Positions 56,934 to 64,000 of a DNA stretch of 64,000 nucleotides are shown here, piece after piece. Under the pieces are notes generated by a model. That model was given only the letters and a program-made list of their open reading frames with translations, did not search any database and was not told where the DNA came from. The DNA is taken from positions 62,001 to 126,000 of the forward strand of contig CALUNH010000002.1 in the NCBI GenBank assembly GCA_944321965.1, written 5' to 3'. How positions within the stretch are numbered: the stretch's first letter is position 1; each line of letters starts with the position of its first letter. The translations under genes were made by a program, and so were the position numbers. This DNA is from an uncultured Alistipes sp. Lineage in GTDB: Bacteria > Bacteroidota > Bacteroidia > Bacteroidales > Rikenellaceae.

Positions 56934-58037
56934 ATGAAAATTCGTTTCCCCGGGTTCAAGATTCTGGACCGGTACATACTCGGCAAGTTCCTCGCAACCT
57001 ACTTCTTCGCCATCGCGATGATCATCGTCATCGTCGTGATCTTCGACTACGCCGAGAAAATCGACGACTTCACCGCCACACACGCCCCGATGAAGGCCAT
57101 CCTGCTGCAGAACTACCTCAACTTCATCCCCTTTTTCATCAACCAGTTCAGCGGTCTGTTCACCTTCATCGCCTGCATCTTCTTCACCTCGAAGATGGCC
57201 TATCAGACCGAAATCGTCGCCATGCTGTCCGGCGGCATGTCCTTCCGGCGACTCATGTGGCCCTACTTCCTCGGGGCACTCATCATCGCGTCGCTCTCGC
57301 TCACCCTCAACCTCTGGGTCATACCCCTCTCCCAGCGCCGCGTCATCGCCTTCCAGCAGGAGTACATCCCCAAAAAGCAGAATACCCGCTACGACCGCCA
57401 TATCTACCGGCAGATCGAACCCGGAACCTTCGCCTATATCCGGGGTTACAACGGCAATTCCCGACAAGCCTCGTTCTTCGTCCTGGAACGCTATGAAAAG
57501 GGATCCATGGTCCGTTCCCTCGAAGCCTCCGACGCCAAGTTCAATCCCGACACCAAACGCTGGACAGCCCCCCGATACACCAAACGCGAATTCGCGGCCG
57601 ACGGCAGCGAAACCTTCGAACAGTTCCGCAACCTCGATACGCTCATCAACCTCGAAGTCGCCGAACTCGGAGCCATCAACGACCTGATCCAAACCATGAA
57701 TATCACGGAACTGAACCAGTTCCTCGAACAGCAGCGCGCCAAAGGGTCCGACTCGATCAACATCATCGAGGTCGAAAAACACGCCCGCTACGCATACCCC
57801 CTCTCGACCTTCATCCTCACACTCATCGGTGTCTCGCTCTCCTCACGCAAGGTCCGCGGTGGAACCGGACTCCACATCGGTATCGGTATCGCCCTCTGCT
57901 TCTCGTACCTCCTCTTCAACCGGTTCTTCGAAGAGTTCGCAAAAAGCGGAACAATGCCAACGGGACTCGCCGTCTGGCTCCCCAACATCATCTACCTCGG
58001 CATTGCCGTCTACCTCTACCAAAAGGCGCCGAAATAA
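56934..58037 (+). CDS. LptF/LptG family permease
   Basis: A 367-aa inner-membrane protein of the YjgP/YjgQ family that extracts lipopolysaccharide together with LptB. Helices lie near 18-40, 60-85, 98-120 and, after a periplasmic beta-jellyroll domain (about 125-270), near 290-365. One such gene is common in Bacteroidetes, where a second may lie elsewhere. It is only 3 bases from tgt and 4 from the PASTA gene, so these form an operon. Confidence 0.9.
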   Translation: MKIRFPGFKILDRYILGKFLATYFFAIAMIIVIVVIFDYAEKIDDFTATHAPMKAILLQNYLNFIPFFINQFSGLFTFIACIFFTSKMAYQTEIVAMLSGGMSFRRLMWPYFLGALIIASLSLTLNLWVIPLSQRRVIAFQQEYIPKKQNTRYDRHIYRQIEPGTFAYIRGYNGNSRQASFFVLERYEKGSMVRSLEASDAKFNPDTKRWTAPRYTKREFAADGSETFEQFRNLDTLINLEVAELGAINDLIQTMNITELNQFLEQQRAKGSDSINIIEVEKHARYAYPLSTFILTLIGVSLSSRKVRGGTGLHIGIGIALCFSYLLFNRFFEEFAKSGTMPTGLAVWLPNIIYLGIAVYLYQKAPK

Positions 58038-58041
58038 ATCC

Positions 58042-59025
58042 ATGACCATGCAGAAACCTGCCAGCTTCCTCGCACGGATCCGGGAACACAAACTCCTCTG
58101 GAACCTCCTCATCATCGCCGCGATCATCCTTGCAATGGCCGTCGCCGCACATCTGCTCATGCAGATCGGAACCCGCCACGGAGCTCGACGAACCGTCCCC
58201 GACTTCTCGGGGATCCCCCTCCCCGAGGCACAACGCATCGCCCGAAAGAACGATCTCAAACTCCATATCAACGACTCGCTGTTCGTACCCGCATACGAGG
58301 GCGGAATCGTCCTCGACCAGCTCCCCGAAGGAGGCGTCGAGGTAAAACCCGGACGGACGGTCTACATCACGATCAACTCCTTCCGCCAAAAGATGGTCCC
58401 CGTGCCCTACGTCGCCGGACGGTCGCTCCGCCAGGCCAAGAACATGCTCGAAATCGCAGGTCTCGAAATCGCGGAACTCATCTACCGGCCCGACATCGCC
58501 ACCAACTACGTCCTCGAAGAGTTCTGCGACGGAAAACCCGTCCTGCAGAACTCCCGGATCGAGGCCGAAATGGGGTCGGGCGTCACGCTCTACGTCGGCG
58601 TCGAGGAGGGATATGCCTCGACGATCGTCCCCCAAGTGGTCGGACAACCCCTCGCCCAGGCCAAAGGACGCCTCTGGGAACTCGGGCTGAACATCGGACG
58701 CATCGATTTCGACGAAGGGGTCAATCTCCTCAACCAGAAGGATGCGCGCGTCTACATCCAGATCCCCGGAGCCGAGCACGCCACAACGCTCGGGTCCCGC
58801 GTCGACCTGCGACTCACACTCGATAACGAAAAACTCGCCGAACATCGCGCCAATGCCGAAAAACAGGCCGCCGAGGCTGCCGAGGCCCGGAAACGCGAAG
58901 AGATGGAGGAGAGCGATTCGCTGGCCCGGATTTCGCTCGAAGAGGCCCTGGCCGATCCCGCCCGGGAGCCGGAAAGCCCCGAGACCCATCGCACGAACGA
59001 CGACAACGAAGGATTTTTCGACTGA
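58042..59025 (+). CDS. Membrane-anchored PASTA domain protein
   Basis: A 327-aa protein with a short cytoplasmic N-terminus, one transmembrane helix (LLWNLLIIAAIILAMAVAAHLLM) and three PASTA domains in the periplasm. These begin near 50 (TVPDFSGIPLPEAQRIARKN), 122 (VPYVAGRSLRQAKNMLEIAG) and 196 (VPQVVGQPLAQAKGRLWELG). A charged Ala-Glu-rich coiled tail follows. PASTA domains bind peptidoglycan or beta-lactams in Gram-positive kinases and PBPs; here there is no catalytic domain. The role is probably wall binding. The stop overlaps the rluD start (TGATG). Confidence 0.9.
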   Translation: MTMQKPASFLARIREHKLLWNLLIIAAIILAMAVAAHLLMQIGTRHGARRTVPDFSGIPLPEAQRIARKNDLKLHINDSLFVPAYEGGIVLDQLPEGGVEVKPGRTVYITINSFRQKMVPVPYVAGRSLRQAKNMLEIAGLEIAELIYRPDIATNYVLEEFCDGKPVLQNSRIEAEMGSGVTLYVGVEEGYASTIVPQVVGQPLAQAKGRLWELGLNIGRIDFDEGVNLLNQKDARVYIQIPGAEHATTLGSRVDLRLTLDNEKLAEHRANAEKQAAEAAEARKREEMEESDSLARISLEEALADPAREPESPETHRTNDDNEGFFD

Positions 59026-60134
59026 TGAGTGCCGAACAACATACCGACGATTCCCTGCTGGAGAGGCTTCCCGAGGATCCCGAAACGTTGGCTGCCGAAT
59101 CGGAAGACGAGGAGGAGGCCGGGCTCTACGAGCACTTCGCCGTGACGGCCGACAAGGGACAGACCCCCATGCGGTTGGACAAGTTCCTCACCGTAAGGAT
59201 GGAGCACTGCTCGCGCAACCGCATCCAGGCCGCCGCCGACAGCGGGAACATCCTCGTCAACGGAAAGGCCGCCAAGTCGAGCTACAAGGTCAAACCCCTG
59301 GACCGTATTCAGATCGTGCTGCCCTACCCGCGGCGCGAAACGGAACTGGTGGCCGAAAACATCCCGCTCGACATCCCCTACGAGGACGACCACCTGCTGA
59401 TCGTCAACAAACCCGCCGGAATGGTCGTCCACCCCGGGGTGGGGAACTACACCGGAACACTCGTAAACGCCCTGATGTATCACCTCAACGCCCAGGGAAT
59501 TCCGGCCGAGGAGCAGAACCGCGCCGGGCTGGTCCACCGCATCGACAAGAACACCTCGGGGCTCCTCGTCATCGCCAAGGACGAACAGACCCATGCCCGG
59601 CTGGCCAAGCAGTTCTTCGACCACACGATCCAGCGCCGATACGTCGCCCTCGTCTGGGGCAATTTCGATGAGGACGAGGGGACCATCACCGGGAATATCG
59701 GCCGCAGCCCGAAAGACCGGCAGAAGATGTACGTTTTCGCCGACGGCTCGGACGGCAAGCACGCCGTAACCCACTGGAAGGTGCTGCGCCGATACGGTTA
59801 CGTGACGCTCGTGGAGTGCCGCCTCGAAACGGGCCGCACGCACCAGATCCGCGTCCACATGGCCTGGATCGGGCACCCGCTCTTCAACGACGAGCGCTAC
59901 GGCGGTGACCGCATCCTCAAGGGCACGACCTTTGCCAAGTACAGGCAGTTCATCGAAAACTGCTTCACCCTGATGCCCCGTCACGCCCTTCACGCCCGCC
60001 TGCTGGGATTCGAGCACCCCGCCACGCACCGCGACGTCCTGTTCGACAGCGAACTGCCCGACGATTTCAAAACCCTGCTCGCCAAGTGGGACACCTACAT
60101 CGCCGGAGGCCGGGGCCAGGAGACGGCGGAATAG
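59025..60134 (+). CDS. rluD: 23S rRNA pseudouridine synthase, RluD family
   Basis: A 369-aa enzyme that isomerises uridines in helix 69 of 23S rRNA (1911/1915/1917 in E. coli). An acidic N-terminal extension of about 45 residues precedes an S4 RNA-binding domain (about 48-105: MRLDKFLTVRMEHCSRNRIQ). The catalytic domain has HRIDKNTSGLLV with Asp174, RRYVALVWG and GRTHQIRVH. RluC-like specificity cannot be excluded. It is co-transcribed with the PASTA and lptFG genes; the overlap with the PASTA stop implies coupled translation. Confidence 0.92.
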   Translation: MSAEQHTDDSLLERLPEDPETLAAESEDEEEAGLYEHFAVTADKGQTPMRLDKFLTVRMEHCSRNRIQAAADSGNILVNGKAAKSSYKVKPLDRIQIVLPYPRRETELVAENIPLDIPYEDDHLLIVNKPAGMVVHPGVGNYTGTLVNALMYHLNAQGIPAEEQNRAGLVHRIDKNTSGLLVIAKDEQTHARLAKQFFDHTIQRRYVALVWGNFDEDEGTITGNIGRSPKDRQKMYVFADGSDGKHAVTHWKVLRRYGYVTLVECRLETGRTHQIRVHMAWIGHPLFNDERYGGDRILKGTTFAKYRQFIENCFTLMPRHALHARLLGFEHPATHRDVLFDSELPDDFKTLLAKWDTYIAGGRGQETAE

Positions 60135-60255
60135 TCCAACTCCGAAGAGAAAGCCCGCCCCGGTGAGCCGGGGAGAGACGGCCGCCCTTCAAAAAACAAA
60201 AGACAAAATGAATCGAACGGGAGGGTGAGTCTCCCGCAAAACCTGTTCCTGAAAA

Positions 60256-62106
60256 ATGTTTCTGCCGACAACCGTCAAGGAGGTCCGCGAACGCGGATGG
60301 GATCAGTTGGACGTGATCCTCTTCTCGGGCGATGCCTACATCGACCACCCGGCCTTCGGGGCCGCCGTCGTGGGGCGCCTGCTCGAAGCCGAGGGCTACC
60401 GCGTGGCGATCGTCCCCCAGCCCAACTGGAGGGACGACCTGCGCGACTTCACCAAACTGGGTGCCCCGAGGCTCTTCTTCGGCGTATCCGGAGGCGCCAT
60501 GGACTCGATGGTCAACCACTACACGGCCAACCTCCGCCTGCGCCACGACGACGCCTACACCCCCGGCGGAAAGGCCGGATTCCGGCCCGATTACGCCGTG
60601 ACGGTCTACTCACAGATCCTCAAACGGTTGTATCCCCACGTCCCGGTCGTCGTCGGAGGCATCGAAGCCTCGCTGCGCAGGCTCACCCACTACGACTACT
60701 GGAGCGACCGGCTGAAGCCTTCGCTGCTGGTCGAAAGCGGCGCCGACCTCCTGATCTACGGCATGGGAGAGGGCGTCGTCCAGCAGGTCGCACGCGCCAT
60801 GCGCAACGGATACAATGCCAAACTGCTGCGCAAGATCCGACAGGTGGCCTTCCTCGCCGACGAGGGCTATGTCTCGCGCCTCGATCCCGAGCGCACGATC
60901 CGCCTCCATTCGTTCGAGGAGTGTCTGCACGACAAGCGCGCCTTCGGCGAAAACTTCACCGTCATCGAGACCCAGAGCAACCTGATGACCCCCGAAGCCA
61001 CGCTGGTCGAGGCCGTCGGCAGCCAGTATGTCGTCGTAACGCCCCCCAATGCCGCCCTCTCGACCGAAGAGCTGGACCATTCGTTCGACCTCCCCTACGA
61101 GCGGGCGCCTCATCCCCGCTACACGGGTCGCGGGGAGATTCCCGCCTGGGAGATGATCAAGTTCTCGGTGAACATCCACCGCGGCTGTTTCGGCGGATGC
61201 TCGTTCTGCACCATCTCCGCCCATCAGGGCAAGTTCATCCACTCGCGCAGCGAACGCTCGATCCTCGCCGAAGTCGAACGCATCACAAAAATGCCCGGGT
61301 TCAAGGGCTATCTCTCCGATGTCGGAGCCCCGTCGGCCAACATGTACCGCATGGGCGGCCGGGACCGGGCGCTCTGTGCCCGGTGTCGGCGTGCGTCGTG
61401 TCTCCACCCCGCGAAATGCCCCAACCTCGACAACGACCACCGGCCCCTGCTCGATCTCTACGCGAAGATCCGCGCCGTGAAGGGAATCAAGAAGGCATTT
61501 ATCGGCAGCGGGATCCGTTACGATCTCTTCGACGACTCGCCCTATCTGCGCACCGTGCTCGTCCACCACACCTCCGGACGGCTGAAGGTCGCCCCGGAGC
61601 ATACCGAGGATCGCGTGTTGCGCCTGATGCGCAAGCCCCCCTTCGCGCTCTTCGAAAAGCTCAACGCGGACTTCCATCGCATCTGCCGCGAGGAGCAGCT
61701 GCCCTATCAGTTGATCCCTTACTTCATCTCCTCGCATCCCGGATGCACGGAGCCCGACATGAAAGCCCTCGCGGAAAAGGTGCTGGGCAGGCTCCATTTC
61801 AATCTGGAACAGGTCCAGGACCTGACTCCCACCCCCATGACCCTCTCGTCGGTGATATTCTACACGGGCGAAAATCCCTACACGCACGAACCGGTGTACG
61901 TCGCACGATCCCAGGAGGAGAAGCGACGACAGAAGAATTACTTTTTCGGGTTCGGAGGGAAAGCTGCATCCGGAGGTGGAAAAGGTCCCGGAAACGGAGG
62001 AAAGGAGTTCAGAGGCACCGAGAGGGTCGGGCACAAGGGCGCCTTCCGGAAAGAGCCCGGAAAAGGGACGAATCCTCCGTTTCGAAAAGGAGCGAAAAAA
62101 GGCTGA
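60256..62106 (+). CDS. YgiQ family radical SAM protein
   Basis: A 616-aa protein with a B12-binding-like N-terminal region (DVILFSGDAYIDHPAFGAAV) and a radical SAM core. The cluster motif is CFGGCSFC (Cys311, Cys315, Cys318), followed by HQGKFIHSRSERSI. A second cysteine set, CARCRRASCLHPAKC, may bind another cluster. The reaction of YgiQ proteins is not established. The C-terminal 60 residues are Gly, Lys and Arg-rich and disordered. The first in-frame ATG 60256 matches the family start. The 121-base gap before it holds two small hairpins but no gene. Confidence 0.9.
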   Translation: MFLPTTVKEVRERGWDQLDVILFSGDAYIDHPAFGAAVVGRLLEAEGYRVAIVPQPNWRDDLRDFTKLGAPRLFFGVSGGAMDSMVNHYTANLRLRHDDAYTPGGKAGFRPDYAVTVYSQILKRLYPHVPVVVGGIEASLRRLTHYDYWSDRLKPSLLVESGADLLIYGMGEGVVQQVARAMRNGYNAKLLRKIRQVAFLADEGYVSRLDPERTIRLHSFEECLHDKRAFGENFTVIETQSNLMTPEATLVEAVGSQYVVVTPPNAALSTEELDHSFDLPYERAPHPRYTGRGEIPAWEMIKFSVNIHRGCFGGCSFCTISAHQGKFIHSRSERSILAEVERITKMPGFKGYLSDVGAPSANMYRMGGRDRALCARCRRASCLHPAKCPNLDNDHRPLLDLYAKIRAVKGIKKAFIGSGIRYDLFDDSPYLRTVLVHHTSGRLKVAPEHTEDRVLRLMRKPPFALFEKLNADFHRICREEQLPYQLIPYFISSHPGCTEPDMKALAEKVLGRLHFNLEQVQDLTPTPMTLSSVIFYTGENPYTHEPVYVARSQEEKRRQKNYFFGFGGKAASGGGKGPGNGGKEFRGTERVGHKGAFRKEPGKGTNPPFRKGAKKG

Positions 62107-62130
62107 TTCGACATCGAATCAGCCTTTTTC
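62093..62130. terminator. Terminator between ygiQ and yeiH
   Basis: AAAAAAGGCTGATTCGA and TCGAATCAGCC (62114-62124) with TTTTTC. A/T runs on both sides make it bidirectional; it contains the ygiQ stop codon. Confidence 0.92.
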
Positions 62131-62151
62131 ATATCCGGTCGGGGAGAGAGG

Positions 62152-63432
62152 TTACGACCACAGCGGTTTCAGCACCCCGAAGAGCAGGCACGCAATCAGG
62201 AACGTCGCCACGATATTGAAGGTCTGGGCCGTCAGGAACGCCCGCAGGATGTTGCGGTTCTCCTTCGAGACGATCTCCTTCAGCCGCGTGTCGAGCCCGA
62301 TGCAGACGAAGGCCAGCGAAAAGAAAACCGACGAGAACATCTTCGCAACGCCCGGTTCGAGCAGTTTGCCCTTTGCTCCCGGCACGAAGGCCCCGCTCGA
62401 CTGCAGCACACTGAAGACCAGCGAGGCCGCCACGAAGCCCAGGATGAATTTCGGAAACTTCTCCCAGACGATGCCCAGCGACGGCTTCTGGCCGCCCTGA
62501 CCGCCCCGGGCCGAGAGGTACAGCGCGATGAAGAAGGCTACCACGCCGATCAGCACGTTCTGGGCCGCCTTGATAATCACGGCGTGCTGGTTGGCAACCT
62601 CCCCGACGATCAGACTCGATGCCGCAACGCCCGACGTCGTGTCAATCGTACCGCCGATCCACGCCCCCGCGACCTCCTCGGCCACCTCCGGAGTGAACAG
62701 GTGCGGAAGAATCCAATGGGCCAGCCACGGCATCAGGTAGATCATCGGAACCACCACGATCAGCACCAGCGAGACGATGTAGGAGAGCTTGCGGTCGTCT
62801 CCCCCGGCAACACGCGCCGCCGTGATACAGGCCGAGACCCCGCAGATCGAAACCCCGCTCGAAAGGACCATCGCCGAGCGTTCGTCGACGCCCAGGCGCC
62901 GCGAAACCCGGAAGGCGAGGAACCAAACCACGGCAACCACCAGGCAGGCCTGCAACAGTCCGAAGATGCCCGATTTCATCACGTCGCTGAAGAGGATCGT
63001 CGCTCCGAGGCACACGACCCCGATCTTGATGAAGAATTCGCCCTGGATCGCCGGTTTCATCCATGCCGGGACCCGCCACACGTTCCGGACCAGCAGACCG
63101 AAGAGTACCGAGAAAAAGACCGATTCAAAACCGTAGTACGAGACGGCCGGGAGTTTGGCCACCATCTGCGCCAGCAGCGACAGCGCAAAAACCACCACCA
63201 GCGACGGCAGCATCCCCCGCAAGGGGCGGCGCAGCAGCAGGCTCCCGACATAGAGAACCACCAGGACAATCAGAAACAGGTAGGCGATGTTGTACCACGC
63301 CACTTCGCCGATCAGCGTCGACGGCACGGAGGGCAGGTCGGAGGGAATCAGCGCAGCAAGCGCCAGCAGCGGGATCGAAACCCACACCACAACCCAATCC
63401 TCGGTTCGGAGTTTTTCAAGCCGGTTTTTCAT
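62152..63432 (-). CDS. YeiH/UPF0324 family putative sulfate exporter
   Basis: A 426-aa membrane protein with about 10-11 helices. Family motifs are FFIKIGVVCLGATILFSDV, SSGVSICGVSACITAARV and GAWIGGTIDTTSGVAASSLI. A C-terminal segment SLAFVCIGLDTRLKEI is also typical. Members export sulfate or sulfonate-derived ions, based on limited evidence. ATG 63432 is chosen because it precedes the basic start of the first helix; the open frame upstream is leader DNA. It is convergent with ygiQ. Confidence 0.85.
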   Translation of the reverse strand: MKNRLEKLRTEDWVVVWVSIPLLALAALIPSDLPSVPSTLIGEVAWYNIAYLFLIVLVVLYVGSLLLRRPLRGMLPSLVVVFALSLLAQMVAKLPAVSYYGFESVFFSVLFGLLVRNVWRVPAWMKPAIQGEFFIKIGVVCLGATILFSDVMKSGIFGLLQACLVVAVVWFLAFRVSRRLGVDERSAMVLSSGVSICGVSACITAARVAGGDDRKLSYIVSLVLIVVVPMIYLMPWLAHWILPHLFTPEVAEEVAGAWIGGTIDTTSGVAASSLIVGEVANQHAVIIKAAQNVLIGVVAFFIALYLSARGGQGGQKPSLGIVWEKFPKFILGFVAASLVFSVLQSSGAFVPGAKGKLLEPGVAKMFSSVFFSLAFVCIGLDTRLKEIVSKENRNILRAFLTAQTFNIVATFLIACLLFGVLKPLWS

Positions 63433-63798
63433 TCGTTGTTCATCGGTTGCATGAAATACGGGCCCCTTGCGAAGTCCCCGACGCTGCGGAACCAACAATC
63501 CCGGAACATCGGGCGGACGATCGAAGAGGCGGCGGGAAACACCGGCGCCGGGCTGGATTCCCAAAAACGGGAATCACGAACGGACCGAAGGCCAAAGCCC
63601 GCCGTCAGCATTGGAAAAAGCCGTTTTCCCCGATGCAAAATTCGGAATTTCAACGCTGCCCGTCAATACGCGAAAATACCTATATTCCACGCATCGGGCC
63701 GCCGTTTTCAACAACAAGCCCCTGCCGCCAGGCGACAGGGGTGAAGTCAGACGCCCGGGAAGGGCATTGGCAGGGAAAAGCCGGATCCTCCCGGACCC
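63433..63798 (-). other. Intergenic region: long yeiH leader with a hairpin
   Basis: No gene is supported in these 366 bases. The yeiH promoter at 63636-63666 implies a leader of about 200 bases. It contains the hairpin GATTCCC-AAAAAC-GGGAATC (63556-63575). I do not recognise a known riboswitch. An imperfect hairpin at 63719-63741 may end the gene to the right. Confidence 0.5.
63636..63666 (-). promoter_or_regulatory. yeiH promoter candidate (TTG-20-GAATTTTG)
   Basis: On the minus strand TTG (63666-63664), a 20-bp spacer and GAATTTTG (63643-63636), one mismatch from TAnnTTTG. Confidence 0.5.
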
Positions 63799-64000
63799 TC
63801 AGCGCGGCATCGGGAACGAAAGCGTCCGGGCATCGAGGTAAGCATCCGGAAAAGGACTCCAGTTCCAGGCCTGGCCGTTCGAAAGATTGAAATGCGGACC
63901 CAGACGCAACGTGTTGTTGTCGATCACCGTAACCCGCGAAGGCAGATTCTCCCGCTGGATCACCACGACAGAGGTCATCGAAACCGCAGGCTTGGTCCTC
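63799..64000 (-). CDS. C-terminal fragment of an unrecognised protein
   Basis: The minus strand is open from the window edge to TGA at 63799-63801, giving about 66 residues that end in LDARTLSFPMPR. Other readable parts are VVVIQRENLPSRVTVIDNN and NGQAWNWSPFPDAY. The frame has normal codon use and is followed by a hairpin, so it is probably the end of a real gene. I do not recognise the family. Confidence 0.6.
   Translation of the reverse strand, partial: RTKPAVSMTSVVVIQRENLPSRVTVIDNNTLRLGPHFNLSNGQAWNWSPFPDAYLDARTLSFPMPR

Noticed and set aside
63429-63653. 74-codon leftward frame ending in an ATGA overlap with yeiH
   Set aside because: Its ATG lies upstream of the predicted transcription start and the sequence shows no domain; the overlap is probably chance.

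Overview
The window looks like a chromosomal segment of a high-GC member of the Bacteroidales, most likely Alistipes (Rikenellaceae). The evidence is: Bacteroidetes-type promoters (TTG or TTTG, about 20 bp, then TAnnTTTG) in front of many genes; families largely confined to the phylum (DUF4924, DUF4271, DUF3467 and DUF3108 proteins, a Bacteroidetes TonB, an EF-G paralogue); a GH109 enzyme and a serine-type sulfatase typical of gut glycan users; and GC-rich coding DNA. The genus is inferred, not proven. I see no phage, integrase, transposase or CRISPR array. This is mostly housekeeping DNA with short repeat-rich intergenic patches.

Layout. 1-8.7 kb: ispG (cut by the left edge), divergent recG, a DUF3108 exported protein, a membrane-anchored coiled-coil protein, a phosphoethanolamine transferase with a G9 tract inside the gene, and an SGNH hydrolase. 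8.7-16.7 kb: ROK kinase, divergent polyprenyl synthase, U32 protein, MFS exporter, exported LD-carboxypeptidase, M24 aminopeptidase, SGNH esterase. 16.9-26.2 kb: EF-G paralogue, PiT-PhoU phosphate transporter, DUF4924, tandem-GNAT protein, rpmH, murA, tdk. 26.3-32.7 kb: sulfatase, CstA with an overlapping partner, tRNA-Thr(CGT) with a partial duplication of its 3' end, A1S_2505-like protein, GH109 lipoprotein. 32.8-44.7 kb: mostly one rightward stretch: lnt, folC, (DUF3467 leftward), lysE-cmk-ispH, ctp protease, histidine kinase, DUF4271, hemD, rnpA, yidD. 44.7-51.5 kb, leftward: possible small RNA, CDF metal exporter, hemerythrin-LuxR regulator, LTA-synthase-like enzyme, upp, hflX, tonB. 51.6-64 kb: rlmN, HXXEE protein, rsmG, sigma factor, glycosyltransferase, then rightward tgt, lptFG, PASTA protein, rluD, ygiQ, then leftward yeiH and a truncated unrecognised gene.

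Shared themes. Isoprenoid and envelope supply runs through ispG, ispH, polyprenyl synthase, murA, lnt, LptFG and the two phospho-headgroup transferases. Translation and RNA modification run through rlmN, rsmG, rluD, tgt, the U32 protein, rnpA, rpmH and the EF-G paralogue. The points most worth a second look are: the two-gene operon of a hemerythrin-LuxR regulator and a CDF exporter, with an inverted repeat over its promoter; the EF-G paralogue without the catalytic histidine; a TGT lacking all three zinc cysteines; a MurA with Asp in place of the active-site Cys; the G9 tract inside the phosphoethanolamine transferase; and the tRNA-Thr 3'-end duplication.
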